From Mycobacterium sp. SVM_VP21 (GTDB lineage Bacteria; Actinomycetota; Actinomycetes; Mycobacteriales; Mycobacteriaceae), in NCBI GenBank assembly GCA_024758765.1, contig CP101406.1:310001-374000 (forward strand): 64,000 nt of DNA. The letters are read 5' to 3'. This document shows, piece by piece, positions 10,029 through 18,053 of this stretch. Position 1 is the first letter of the stretch. Every line of letters begins with the position of its first letter. The notes under the pieces were generated by a model. The model did no database searches and was not told where the DNA came from. It saw only the letters and a program-made list of their open reading frames with translations. The position numbers and the translations under genes were made by a program.

Positions 10029-10414
10029 CCTATCTGCTGGACACTCATGCTGTGCTGTGGACACTCACGGCCCCGGGCCGCCTGGGACGCAACGCCCGCG
10101 AAGTCCTCACCGACCGATCCGTCGCCATCGTCGTGTCGACGGTGTCAGCCTGGGAACTGTCCACCAAGCAGCGGTTGGGCAAGCTTCCTCGGGCAGACGC
10201 GATCCTTGGCGCCTATTCCAGGCATCTCGATCGCTTGGGCGCCAGCAGACTGCCGATCACCGAGGAACACGCACTACTGGCTGGACGACTTGACTGGGAT
10301 CACCGGGACCCGTTCGATCGCATGCTGGCGGCCCAGACGATCATCGAGTCGATGACCCTCATCACCGGTGATGCCGCATTCGTCGGGCTTGCTGGCGTTC
10401 CCATGTTGTGGTGA
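10019..10414 (+). CDS. PIN-domain toxin, VapC-like ribonuclease
   Basis: A 131-residue PIN-domain protein of the usual VapC size. Acidic active-site residues are in place: D8 in LLDTHA, E46 in SAWEL, D97 and D100 in HRDPFDR, and a further aspartate in LITGDAAF. VapC toxins are Mg-dependent RNases that cut specific tRNAs or rRNA and stall growth. The gene overlaps the antitoxin by 10 bp, which supports co-translation. All catalytic positions are intact, so the module is probably functional. I cannot match it to a numbered VapBC pair with certainty, so no symbol is given. Confidence 0.88.
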   Translation: MAVTYLLDTHAVLWTLTAPGRLGRNAREVLTDRSVAIVVSTVSAWELSTKQRLGKLPRADAILGAYSRHLDRLGASRLPITEEHALLAGRLDWDHRDPFDRMLAAQTIIESMTLITGDAAFVGLAGVPMLW

Positions 10415-10467
10415 CTGTTCACGGCTCTGCAGACCAAGACCGAGATTTTCAAAACGAGAGGAATCCG

Positions 10468-11289
10468 ATGCCGGACCAGCGTTCTCCGCACAGCGCCAGT
10501 GCCCTGCTCGACGCCGTCGAGCAATCGCCGAAAGCTGTGGCAGTACACGATAAGTCGGCGTGGGTCGGAATCTTCGCCGCCGACGGCGAGGTGAACGATC
10601 CCGTCGGTTCGACCCCCCATATCGGCACGGCTGCCATCGGGCGCTTCTTCGACACCTTCATTGCCCCGAACACCATCGCCTTTGATGTGCAGAACGATGT
10701 GGTCGCCGGCATGTCGGTGCTACGAGACCTCACGGTGCACACCACGATGTCGACGGGTGTGACCATGCATATCCCGATGCACCTGCGCTATGACCTGGTC
10801 GCGCAGGGCCCGGATGGCTCACTGAAGATCCAGCGGTTGTTCGCGCACTGGGAGTTGCAAAAGATGGTCGGGCAGCTCCTGACCTCGGGTGGCCGCGGCC
10901 TGCTGGCCTCGGTGATCCTGGGCCCCCAGCTGATTCGTCACCAAGGACTTTCTGGCTGCGCTGGATTCCTGCGCGGCCTTTCTGGGGTACGCAAGCGTGG
11001 AAAGCGTCGGGTCGAAGCCCTTGTCGCGGCGCTGGCGCGGAGTGATGCGGCCGCGGTCTCGGCGCTGTTGGCTCCCAACGCCACGCTGAGCCTGGACGGC
11101 GTTTCCGAGACGTCAGTTGCCGAGTTCGTCTCAACTGCACAGCATCTCGCGGTTGAGAAGCTCCTAGCCGCAGGGCATACCGTTACCGCGACCGTACAGC
11201 TGGACGGCAAGCGCGGGGTGGGATTGTTCGAGTTCGCCAAGGACGCCGCTGATCGGGGCGTAATTTCCGCTGTCCGCCTCTATATCTGA
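10468..11289 (+). CDS. SnoaL/NTF2-like domain protein, probably two repeats
   Basis: A 273-residue protein. The first half (to about residue 130) has the cone-shaped SnoaL/ketosteroid isomerase-like pattern: SPKAVAVHDKSAWVGIFAADGEVNDPVGSTPHIG, an alpha helix with IGRFFDTF, and a run of beta strands ending LFAHWEL. The second half (about 185-273) looks like another, shorter domain of the same fold with LARSDAAAVSALLAPNATLSLDGV. The start at 10468 follows GAGAGGA by six bases. Fold relatives include isomerases, cyclases and small-molecule binders. The gene converges, with a 9-bp gap, on a steroid 5-alpha-reductase-like gene, so a steroid or polyketide-like ligand is a reasonable guess, but only that. 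Confidence 0.65.
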   Translation: MPDQRSPHSASALLDAVEQSPKAVAVHDKSAWVGIFAADGEVNDPVGSTPHIGTAAIGRFFDTFIAPNTIAFDVQNDVVAGMSVLRDLTVHTTMSTGVTMHIPMHLRYDLVAQGPDGSLKIQRLFAHWELQKMVGQLLTSGGRGLLASVILGPQLIRHQGLSGCAGFLRGLSGVRKRGKRRVEALVAALARSDAAAVSALLAPNATLSLDGVSETSVAEFVSTAQHLAVEKLLAAGHTVTATVQLDGKRGVGLFEFAKDAADRGVISAVRLYI

Positions 11290-11298
11290 GACGGACAG

Positions 11299-12054
11299 CT
11301 ACAGCACGCCTGGAATGATCGCTTTGCGATTGGGCGGATAGTCGGGGAACTGCTGCTGGTACCACTTGTGGGTGGCCATCGCCCTGGGCCCCAGGTTGGC
11401 GATCGAGAAGAACACGAAGATCAGGCCCGGAAGGGTCCAGGCCATGACCGCCCAGCCGGTCCACAAGATGAGCTCTCCGAAATAGTTGCCCGACGACACC
11501 CAGCGATACACCCCGCCGTAGGGGATGCTGTATCCGCTGCTGCCATCGGCACGCAGGCCGATCAGGATGCGGTCGGCCTGGAAATTGATCCCCCATCCGA
11601 TCACGGCCACGGCGAGACCCAGGATGAAGCGTGGGTCGACAAACCAGTGCTCCTGTTGCAAGTGCGGGGCCAGCGCCACGGCGTAACCGTTGGCAAAACC
11701 GTTGACGGCGTTGAAGACGAAGCCGAATGCGATACCTGAGATCGGGAAGCGCTTGTCATCGCCCTTGCGGCTCAGCGGATAGATCAACCCGCGGTAGAGG
11801 TAGTGGCACTGCCACAGTGCGTACAACACGACCGCCGGTGCCCCGTGCTGATGCGCGACGAGCCAGAACGTCACGGTGAAAGCCCACCACTGGGGGCATT
11901 CGAACATCAGCCAGCTGATCTTTCCCGGCAGCGTGAAGCGGTCATCCGGGCTGGCGAAGCGGCCATAGGGGTTGGTGAACCAAAAGCTGCTGACGAAGGT
12001 GACGATCGTCAAGACGATCAGGAAGACGACAGCGGCGTGATACAGACCGGCCAT
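11299..12054 (-). CDS. steroid 5-alpha-reductase-like membrane protein
   Basis: A 251-residue integral membrane protein with about six hydrophobic helices. The C-terminal 3-oxo-5-alpha-steroid 4-dehydrogenase domain is recognised by NPYGRF near the N-terminus, then YGGVYRWVSSGNYFGELILWTGWAVM and a terminal HKWYQQQFPDYPPNRKAIIPGVL, all hallmarks of the SRD5A family. These enzymes reduce the C4-C5 double bond of 3-oxo-steroids with NADPH; related bacterial proteins also include DUF1295 members. The start at 12054 is chosen because AGAGG precedes it by seven bases. A role in sterol or steroid side metabolism is plausible for a mycobacterium and would fit the SnoaL-like neighbour. Confidence 0.8.
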   Translation of the reverse strand: MAGLYHAAVVFLIVLTIVTFVSSFWFTNPYGRFASPDDRFTLPGKISWLMFECPQWWAFTVTFWLVAHQHGAPAVVLYALWQCHYLYRGLIYPLSRKGDDKRFPISGIAFGFVFNAVNGFANGYAVALAPHLQQEHWFVDPRFILGLAVAVIGWGINFQADRILIGLRADGSSGYSIPYGGVYRWVSSGNYFGELILWTGWAVMAWTLPGLIFVFFSIANLGPRAMATHKWYQQQFPDYPPNRKAIIPGVL

Positions 12055-12127
12055 GGCGGAACCTCTCATCCAGGATGTAGGCAGTAGTAGCACATCCGGC
12101 CGGCACGGTCGTACTGCGGATGCGCGA

Positions 12128-12631
12128 CTAGCCCGCGGCGTCGTCCCGCCTGCCCGCCGCAAAGTGGTCGAACGCAGCACGCATGTCGCTGAGCTTTCCG
12201 TCGGTGCCCTGTAGCGACAACGTCACGTGACCAAAAGATCTGGCCACCAGCCGCTTACGGCCCGCAAGCCTCGAGTCGTCGGTAAGAAACAGGTGTGCCA
12301 GCTGCACCCGGCCGGTGTCCACGGTCGTGATGCGCTCGATGGCGCTCCACGGAATCACCTGATTGCCGCTGCGCCGCCCGTAGACACCTTCGGCGTCGAT
12401 GCGGACCTCGGCACCGGAAGAGAACAACCGCGCTACAAGCACCGCCACCCCGAACCCGAAGAAGGCGATCGCGATCCAGCCGAAGACGTGCAGAGCCTGC
12501 GGCGACCAGCCGCGGATGGGCCCCACCGGCCCGAATCCCCCGGCCAACCACACCCCGATCAGGACGAACGCCCCTGCGATGGCGAGCAGCGAGGCGATTT
12601 TGCGTCGGTCCGGATGCGCTTCGAATGGCAT
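12128..12631 (-). CDS. small membrane protein, STM3941-like
   Basis: A 167-residue protein. It has a short charged N-terminus and two transmembrane helices (about residues 12-32 and 48-68), followed by a cytoplasmic PH-like beta domain starting near EVRIDAEGVYGRRSGNQVIPWSAIERI. This layout matches STM3941-type proteins of unknown function. A strong GGGGAGG ribosome site lies just before the ATG at 12631; an upstream in-frame codon at 12700 was rejected for that reason. It is encoded upstream of, and co-directional with, the reductase-like gene, with a gap of about 70 bp. Confidence 0.65.
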   Translation of the reverse strand: MPFEAHPDRRKIASLLAIAGAFVLIGVWLAGGFGPVGPIRGWSPQALHVFGWIAIAFFGFGVAVLVARLFSSGAEVRIDAEGVYGRRSGNQVIPWSAIERITTVDTGRVQLAHLFLTDDSRLAGRKRLVARSFGHVTLSLQGTDGKLSDMRAAFDHFAAGRRDDAAG

Positions 12632-12662
12632 GTGACCTCCCCTGTCGACGGAGCTGACTCTA

Positions 12663-13040
12663 GTGCGCACCGGTGGAGGCGCGCCCCTCGAAGCCGACAA
12701 GTTGCTAGGTATCGCTGATGCGCGCCTTGAACGCCGGGCACTCGACCAATGGCGTATGGGTGCGGGTCACGGCGTGCGTGAGGCTGTCCGGCATCCGGGT
12801 GTGGCGGGCGATCCGGAGTTCGCCGCGGCGCACCGAGCGACCATGGAGGCCAACGTCGGCGAGTGGATCGAGGCCGACACCATGCCCGGCGCCACCGAGG
12901 ACCAACTGCGGCTGGCCATCACGATGATGTACACCATGGTCGACTCGTTCATGCACCGGTGGCTGGTCGACGGCTGGCCGCTGGAGCGCGAGGCCGCCAT
13001 CGAGGCGATGACCGACGCGCTGCACGCCACCATGCGCTGA
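12663..13040 (+). pseudogene. TetR-family C-terminal fragment
   Basis: Only the ligand-binding end of a TetR-type regulator is recognisable. From about 12810 the frame reads DPEFAAAHRATMEANVGEW and ends with MVDSFMHRWLVDGWPLEREAAIEAMTDALHATMR, a standard C-terminal helix pair. The N-terminal helix-turn-helix that must precede it is absent: upstream bases in this frame do not resemble the domain, and no other frame supplies it. The fragment is about half the family length. It is probably a deletion remnant, though a short coding product is possible. Confidence 0.55.
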
Positions 13041-13131
13041 AAACGCCAGCTCGAGCGGCCGCGGCACTTATCGTGGCACAACGCACGAGCGACCGCGGTG
13101 CGAGCGGTTCTTCAGACGAGAGGCTGGCCCG

Positions 13132-14553
13132 ATGACGGAGCTACGGGCAGATGGCGCAAGGACCGAGCGACCGACACCGCGCCGAGGCGTCATGCAATCG
13201 CTCACCGGGCTCAGTGTCCGCTACGTCGAGCGCCTGATGCCCGACCCGTATCTGTTCGCGGTGATCCTCACGTTGATCGTCGCCGGGTTGGTCGCTGCAT
13301 TGGTGCGCGGAGCGTCAGCCAGCGGCATGTTGCACGCGTGGTACGCCGGGGTGTGGGGACAGCAGAACATCTTCACGTTCGCCTTCCAGATGGTGCTGAT
13401 TCTGGTGACCGGCTACACGCTGGCTGAGGCACCTGTGTTGAAGCGGGCCATCGTGCGTGTCGCGGAAATGCCGCGCAGTCAGGTGCAGGCCGCGTTGCTG
13501 TGCTTCAGCGTCAGCGCCGTTCTATCGCTGCTGAACTGGGGCCTGGGACTGGTGGCCGGCGCACTGGTCGCCCGGCAGGTGGCGCGACGTTTTCCCGACT
13601 CCCATTTCGGCTACCTGATCGCCGCAGCGTTCATGGGCTTTATCGTCTGGACGCAGGGGCTCTCGTCGTCGATCGCGCTGGCCAACACCGACGCCGGCAG
13701 CCCCATCAACGTGATCCATAGGATCGCCGGATTCACCGTGCCGTTGCGCCAGACCATCTTCCAGCCGTACAGCTGGCTGTCGGCACTCCTCGTGCTGGGG
13801 GTGCTCGCGCTTGCGGTGTGGCGGATGGAGCCGGCTGACGCTCTTGTGCCGGATCCCGCGGTGTTCGAGGAAGAGCCGGAAATTGCCGACCAGCGCGGCA
13901 CGACGTTCGCCGAACGGCTGGAGAATCAGTGGATCCTCAATGTTCTGCTGTTCGCCGCGGGCATCACGTATTTCGCGGCCAGTGGGTTCGCGCTGAACAT
14001 CTCCTCGATGATCATGCTGTTCACCATCACCAGCGCCCTGCTGCACCGCACGCCGATTCGATTCATCCGGGCCTTCACCGGTGCGGCGAAGGTATCGGGC
14101 CCCCTACTGCTGCAATATCCGCTCTACGGCGGACTGGTGGGGCTGCTGGCGTACACCGGCGCCGAGGACGCCAAGCCGTTGCAGACTTTGCTGGCCCAGA
14201 CGCTGGTGAACGGTGCCACGGAGTACACCCTGCCGTTCCTGACGTTCATCGGCTCGGTGATCATCAGCCTGTTCGTGCCGTCCGGCGGCGGACACTGGGC
14301 GGTGCAGGGCCCGATCGCGGTCGACTCCGCCCTGGTGATCGGCCAGCAGTCGCCGGCCTATCTCGGACTGGTGTCCATGGCCGTGGCCGTAGGCGAGGGC
14401 GTAGCGAACATGATCCAGCCGTTCTGGTTGCTGCCGCTGTTGGCGATCGCGAAGCTCCATGTTCGCCAGGTGATGGGCTTTACCATCGTGGCGTTCTTCA
14501 TCGGGTTGGCGGTGCTGGGGGCGATGACGCTGATTGCGCCGTGGGTGATTTGA
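13132..14553 (+). CDS. atoE: short-chain fatty acid permease, AtoE family
   Basis: A 473-residue membrane protein with about eleven hydrophobic helices. It has the AtoE signatures MPDPYLFAVILTLIV near the N-terminus, LSLLNWGLGLVAGALVAR, and VPSGGGHWAVQGPIAVDSA late in the protein. AtoE transports short-chain fatty acids such as acetoacetate or butyrate into the cell. A GAGAGG ribosome site precedes the ATG at 13132. There are no adjacent CoA-transferase genes of the classic ato operon, so the gene is probably a free-standing transporter. It is followed after 75 bp by the mycothiol-linked pair, from which it seems independent. Confidence 0.85.
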   Translation: MTELRADGARTERPTPRRGVMQSLTGLSVRYVERLMPDPYLFAVILTLIVAGLVAALVRGASASGMLHAWYAGVWGQQNIFTFAFQMVLILVTGYTLAEAPVLKRAIVRVAEMPRSQVQAALLCFSVSAVLSLLNWGLGLVAGALVARQVARRFPDSHFGYLIAAAFMGFIVWTQGLSSSIALANTDAGSPINVIHRIAGFTVPLRQTIFQPYSWLSALLVLGVLALAVWRMEPADALVPDPAVFEEEPEIADQRGTTFAERLENQWILNVLLFAAGITYFAASGFALNISSMIMLFTITSALLHRTPIRFIRAFTGAAKVSGPLLLQYPLYGGLVGLLAYTGAEDAKPLQTLLAQTLVNGATEYTLPFLTFIGSVIISLFVPSGGGHWAVQGPIAVDSALVIGQQSPAYLGLVSMAVAVGEGVANMIQPFWLLPLLAIAKLHVRQVMGFTIVAFFIGLAVLGAMTLIAPWVI

Positions 14554-14628
14554 GGGCCAGCCTCGCTATTTCCTTGATATCTGCTCGTGCGTGTCGGATC
14601 CTCGTGACAGAAGCGAAGGAGAACGGCG

Positions 14629-15429
14629 TTGAACACACCCGTAGCCGAAAGTTTGGACAGCATCACGACTGCCCTGCGGGACTGCTACACCGCGATAGAA
14701 GCCCTCTGCACCGATCTCAGCGACGCCGAGTGGAAGGCTCAGTCACTGTGCCCGGACTGGACAGTCCGCGACGTGATCAACCACGTCACGAGTATCGAAG
14801 CGGTGATGGCAGGGTGGCTTCCCGACGACGACCGCACTCCGCCGCCATTCGAGAAGGCCGCGGACTTCCTGCGCGACGCCGACACCGACCGCGCGACGTA
14901 CAGCGACCTGGTCCGCGCGATCTATGACCGCCGTCGCAACGACTTGGCCGCGCTGTCCGGCGCGGATCTGATGCGGCCGTCGTGGACTCCGGTCGGCCCC
15001 GCCACCTACGGGAGGTTCCTGGAAATCCGGGTCTTCGACTTCTGGGTGCACGAACGAGACATCACCACCCCGCTCGGCCGAACAACCGAGGACACCGGCC
15101 TCGGCGCCGAGATCGCGCTGGCTGAGGTGGCCGGTTCCTTGGGCTACATCGTGGGCAAGAAGGTGGGACTGCCCGATGGAAAGAGCATCACCTTCGATCT
15201 CACTGGACCCATCACGCAGCAGCTGCATGTCGCCGTCGATGGACGCGCCAAAGCTGTTGACCACCTGAACAATCCGGATGTCACGGTGGTCACCGATTCC
15301 ACGACCTTCATCCAGCTGGCGTGCGGACGCATCGACCCGCAGGCCCAGATCGACTCGGGCGCAGTCAGCTGGACGGGCGATAGCGAACTCGGCGATCGTG
15401 CCGCCCGCAACCTGAGGTTCACGATGTGA
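14629..15429 (+). CDS. maleylpyruvate isomerase family mycothiol-dependent enzyme
   Basis: A 266-residue protein of the DinB-like MDMPI family (TIGR03083). The N-terminal four-helix bundle contains WTVRDVINH (H52) and DFWVHERD (D138, H142), which form the likely divalent-metal triad. A C-terminal SCP2-like domain ends [10 protein letters not shown]...[10 protein letters not shown]. Family members use mycothiol as a thiol cofactor for isomerisation or detoxification; the substrate here is unknown. The start is a TTG at 14629, seven bases after GAAGGAGA. Its last bases overlap the GTG start of the next gene (GTGA), so the pair is coupled. Confidence 0.82.
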   Translation: MNTPVAESLDSITTALRDCYTAIEALCTDLSDAEWKAQSLCPDWTVRDVINHVTSIEAVMAGWLPDDDRTPPPFEKAADFLRDADTDRATYSDLVRAIYDRRRNDLAALSGADLMRPSWTPVGPATYGRFLEIRVFDFWVHERDITTPLGRTTEDTGLGAEIALAEVAGSLGYIVGKKVGLPDGKSITFDLTGPITQQLHVAVDGRAKAVDHLNNPDVTVVTDSTTFIQLACGRIDPQAQIDSGAVSWTGDSELGDRAARNLRFTM

Positions 15430-16133
15430 TCAGCCGCTCGGATTCCGTCGACTTCCACTTCGACGTCATGTGTCCGTACGCCTATCAGACGTCGCGGTGG
15501 ATCCGGGAGGTCCGCGACCTCACCGGTCTCACGGTGAACTGGCGCTTCTTCAGCCTGGAGGAGGTCAATCGCCAAAAGGGCAAGAAGCATCCCTGGGAAC
15601 GCGAGTGGTCCTATGGCTGGTCGATGATGCGCATCGGGGCACTGCTACGTCGCCGATCGATGGCCGACGTCGATGCCTGGTACGAGCGCGCCGGCCGCGC
15701 TCTGCACGTCGAGGGCCGCAAGCCGCACGAGAGGGCAGTCGCCCGCCGGCTGCTCGAAGATCTCGGCTTCGATCCCGAACTCGCCGATCAGGCCATCGCC
15801 GACCCGACCACCAGCGACGAGGTGCTGGCCGACCATCAACGGGTGGTCGCCGCCAGCGGCTACGGCGTACCCACGCTGTTCTTTCCCGACGGGCAGTGTC
15901 TGTTCGGGCCGGTGCTCATCGATCCGCCCACCGGCGAGGCTGCGGTACGACTGTGGGACGCCGTTGTCGGCTGGACGGAGTTTCCGCATCTGTACGAGCT
16001 GCAGCGGCCCAAGACCCCTGCCGACGAACAGCGCATTACCGAGACGTTCCGGCCCTATTTGGAGGCGCGGGATTGGGTGTCAATCAATCGGGGCGAGGTG
16101 GTCACCTTCGACGTTCGACAGACCGAGGGGTGA
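15426..16133 (+). CDS. DsbA-fold oxidoreductase, mycothiol-dependent nitroreductase-like
   Basis: A 235-residue thioredoxin-fold protein of the DsbA family, similar in layout to Rv2466c: a first strand with [18 protein letters not shown], a long helical insertion, then GVPTLFF with the cis-proline. The active site reads C16-P-Y-A, so only one cysteine of the usual CxxC is present. It may act by a monothiol mechanism with mycothiol or have another role. The GTG start at 15426 overlaps the preceding MDMPI-family gene by four bases. Joint translation of a mycothiol-dependent enzyme and a thiol oxidoreductase suggests a shared detoxification step. Confidence 0.78.
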   Translation: MISRSDSVDFHFDVMCPYAYQTSRWIREVRDLTGLTVNWRFFSLEEVNRQKGKKHPWEREWSYGWSMMRIGALLRRRSMADVDAWYERAGRALHVEGRKPHERAVARRLLEDLGFDPELADQAIADPTTSDEVLADHQRVVAASGYGVPTLFFPDGQCLFGPVLIDPPTGEAAVRLWDAVVGWTEFPHLYELQRPKTPADEQRITETFRPYLEARDWVSINRGEVVTFDVRQTEG

Positions 16134-16216
16134 AGCGAACCCCGGCCAGTGATCGATGTTGCGGCGGAACCCGCTGCAGAGAATCGTTCAACTGCAGACG
16201 CAGCAAAAGCGTCCAC

Positions 16217-16239
16217 CCTCTGCTCTTGCGTAGCAGAGG
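16217..16239 (+). other. hairpin upstream of the cold-shock gene
   Basis: A perfect 8-bp stem, CCTCTGCT (16217-16224) with AGCAGAGG (16232-16239), closes a 7-base loop. It has no T-run, so it is not a standard terminator. It could end the preceding transcript weakly or belong to a long cold-shock leader. Confidence 0.4.
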
Positions 16240-16278
16240 AACCGCGACCCCCAGGCGATCCGTGCTAGCGTTGGAGAC

Positions 16279-16298
16279 GCGCATCTTGCTTGATGCGC
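16279..16298 (+). promoter_or_regulatory. leader hairpin before the cold-shock gene
   Basis: A perfect 7-bp stem, GCGCATC (16279-16285) with GATGCGC (16292-16298), lies 25 bases before the start codon. It is followed by an unstructured AG-rich ribosome site GAGAGAAG. Its position fits a temperature-sensitive leader element. Confidence 0.4.
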
Positions 16299-16323
16299 TT
16301 GGAAAAATGAGAGAAGTTAAGTA

Positions 16324-16527
16324 ATGGCACAGGGCACTGTGAAATGGTTCAACGGCGAAAAGGGCTTCGGCTTCATCGCCCCCGATGGCGGAGCGCCTGA
16401 CGTCTTCGTTCACTACTCCGAGATCGGTGGCGGCGGTTTCCGCACGCTCGAAGAGAACGCTCGGGTTCAGTTTGAGGTAGAACAGGGCGCGAAAGGTCCG
16501 CAGGCTGTGGGCGTTTCGGTAATCTGA
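16324..16527 (+). CDS. cspA: cold-shock protein, CspA family
   Basis: A 67-residue single cold-shock domain. RNP1 is KGFGFI (residues 13-18) and RNP2 is VFVHY (about 27-31). The protein starts [10 protein letters not shown] as do mycobacterial CspA proteins (Rv3648c type). The domain binds single-stranded RNA and DNA and prevents RNA secondary structure. The gene has its own leader with hairpins and is closed by a strong intrinsic terminator, so it is monocistronic. The gene location differs from M. tuberculosis, where cspA lies elsewhere, so this may be a second copy; the symbol rests on sequence type only. Confidence 0.9.
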   Translation: MAQGTVKWFNGEKGFGFIAPDGGAPDVFVHYSEIGGGGFRTLEENARVQFEVEQGAKGPQAVGVSVI

Positions 16528-16543
16528 TCGAACACACAGACTT

Positions 16544-16583
16544 CAAAAGGCTGTCGCGGCGCAATGCTGCGGCAGCCTTTTTT
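16544..16583 (+). terminator. intrinsic terminator of the cold-shock gene
   Basis: AAAAGGCTGTCGC pairs with GCGGCAGCCTTTTT across an 11-base loop, and a run of T closes it on the plus strand. The A-run on the left flank makes it partly bidirectional. Confidence 0.85.
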
Positions 16584-16960
16584 GTGATAGGTGTGCCCAG
16601 TGTCCATTCCGCGACACCCTGCACGACGGGTGTCGCCGACGAACCTCGGTAACGACCACGCCGCAGCAAAATGGACCGGCGCCACTAGTCCGGTGACTCT
16701 CTGGTTTGCGGCTCCAGCGATTGCTCACATCGACTGTTTCTTCGACGAATAGTGATCAGCGACCGCACCGATCCCAACAATGTCAGACCAGTGGCACTGC
16801 GCCGCAACAGCCGACTCCGCGGTATCGCGGCATCGCTCGAACCCCGCCAGCGGCCATACTTCACGCTCGCCCCGCCAGGGACTACCACTCGCCGACGCCG
16901 GCCAAAAGCCCCAAACGGAAAAGCCCCGAACCTAATGCAGGTTCAGAGCTATTCCGATCT
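16584..16960. other. non-coding stretch with one hairpin
   Basis: No credible gene is present; frames here are short or lack starts. A perfect GAACCT/AGGTTC stem (16928-16933 and 16939-16944, loop AATGC) stands beside GGGGCTTTT on the minus strand. That is the form of an old minus-strand terminator whose gene is gone. Confidence 0.5.
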
Positions 16961-16979
16961 CTTGCGACATCACATTTTA

Positions 16980-17335
16980 AGCGGGGACAGTGGTCTGGTT
17001 CAGGACGTCGGCGACAGATGTCTCACGACATGGGCGACACATGTCTCGGGTCATGGGAGACACCCCCGGCCGGGCGTGATGCTCGGGGATGCCGCAAGCC
17101 ACTTCGAAGGCCCGCCTGGGTCCTGACTGCCTTGTTCGTCGGATCGTGCGCCTGCGCGGCGAACTGTCCGCCGCCGGCCTCGACGCCGGACCGCACGCCA
17201 TCGCCTGGCACCTGCAGCACCACCACCGACACCGGGTGGCCCGCTCGACCATCAGCCGCCACCTCTCCGCGGCCGGGCTCACTACCCCCGAGCCGACGAA
17301 AGGGTCTGCTGCACGAACAGGTGACATTTAAGTTG
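16980..17335 (+). mobile_element. IS481-type insertion sequence remnant
   Basis: The left part has the repeated GGCGACA-ATGTCTC pattern usual before mycobacterial IS481 transposases (copies near 17011, 17030 and 17053). A transposase head follows at 17089-17124: ATG, SKAR, then LVLTALFV after a one-base frame change. Next comes, in frame, IVRLRGELSAAGLDAGPHAIAWHL (17140 onward) to LSAAGLTTPEPTK at 17301, which in full elements lies some 60-70 codons further on. The intervening helix-turn-helix and the whole DDE catalytic domain are missing. It is therefore an internally deleted, 3'-truncated remnant. No target duplication was identified. Confidence 0.75.
17089..17331 (+). pseudogene. truncated IS481 family transposase
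   Basis: The open frame codes for 80 residues and covers the end of the transposase helix-turn-helix module, with VARSTISRHLSAAGL as its last recognisable helix. The first dozen codons match a normal transposase start, but the frame then departs by one base and resumes in the middle of the protein. The reading frame ends at TAA 17329-17331 with unrelated residues KGSAARTGDI. The product cannot be an active transposase. Confidence 0.7.
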
Positions 17336-17516
17336 GCTTGCCCGATGGGGTGGGCTGGTGAACCCCTCGGCCCCACACTCGGCGCCGAATTTAGCTGGGA
17401 AGACGGCAATGGCCTCCAACACGGATGGGCCGGACGATCACGCCCCTAACCCGAAGGACACGCCGACAGCCATACACAATCTGGCCAATGACCCAAAAGT
17501 GTTCCCATCGGGATAG

Positions 17517-17552
17517 AAAACGGCCCCCGGAGAAATCTCCGGGGGCCGTTTC
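17517..17552 (-). terminator. terminator downstream of the initiator tRNA
   Basis: A very strong stem (ACGGCCCCCGGAGA with TCTCCGGGGGCCGT) lies just after the tRNA gene in its direction of transcription and ends in a TTTT run on the minus strand. Confidence 0.85.
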
Positions 17553-17558
17553 CGCTAG

Positions 17559-17632
17559 TAGCGGGGACAGGATTCGAACCTGCGACCTCTGGGTTATGAG
17601 CCCAGCGAGCTACCGAGCTGCTCCACCCCGCG
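17559..17632 (-). tRNA. initiator tRNA-fMet (CAT)
   Basis: Read on the minus strand, the gene starts CGCGGGGTGGAGCAG and folds into a full cloverleaf. The anticodon CAT sits in a stem with three consecutive G:C pairs (GGG/CCC), the acceptor has an unpaired first position (C1 opposite T72), and the D stem has A11:T24. These three marks identify the initiator rather than the elongator methionine tRNA. The 3' CCA is not encoded, since CTA follows the discriminator base. Initiator tRNA delivers formyl-methionine to the P site. Confidence 0.92.
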
Positions 17633-18053
17633 TCGGTATCTACGAGATTACCGAACGATGACCCGGGCACCAAATCACCTGTTGCCGACGCTGCCGCCAG
17701 GATCGGCCGCCCAGAATCCAGGGGTAACCAAAATTAACAAAATGCTGCCTCCGGCCGGATCGGCGTCGCCGCTCCGCAAACCCGTCATACCACCCGCCGC
17801 GGCCTGCTCGCAACGATATACACCCAGCTCAAGGCCGGTTTACCTGGACCGAATCGCGCGCGGAAAGCCGCCCCTCCTGGCGCGGTAGCCAATCCCTCGG
17901 TTCCCGGGGATCTGACAAAATGGGAAAGCAAAATTAACTTTTCTCTTGCAGGCCCGCACCCTCCGTGGCATGCTGCTCGCACAGCGCCAATTGAGTCCTG
18001 CATCACATCCCCCGCCGCTCGCGGCGGGACCACAGAGTCGGGAGAGACTACGG
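17633..18053. other. upstream region of the mce operon
   Basis: This 420-bp region lies between the tRNA gene and the operon and shows no credible gene. It holds two copies of AAAATTAAC (17730-17738 and 17930-17938), 200 bp apart, in otherwise GC-rich DNA. A CCGCCGCTCGCGGCGG-type stem sits just before the first start codon. The operon promoter and regulator sites most likely lie here. Confidence 0.5.
17930..17938 (+). promoter_or_regulatory. AT-rich repeat, second copy, before the mce operon
   Basis: AAAATTAAC occurs here and at 17730-17738. AT-rich nine-mers are rare in this genome, so the pair may be binding sites for the operon's regulator. The assignment rests on position and repetition only. 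Confidence 0.3.

Noticed and set aside
16706..17449. 247-codon frame across the IS remnant region
   Set aside because: It joins unrelated stretches, lacks a ribosome site and resembles no family; the transposase frame explains the coding signal there.
17559..17632. Elongator tRNA-Met or tRNA-Ile (CAT)
   Set aside because: The unpaired 1:72 position, three G:C pairs in the anticodon stem and A11:T24 mark the initiator form.
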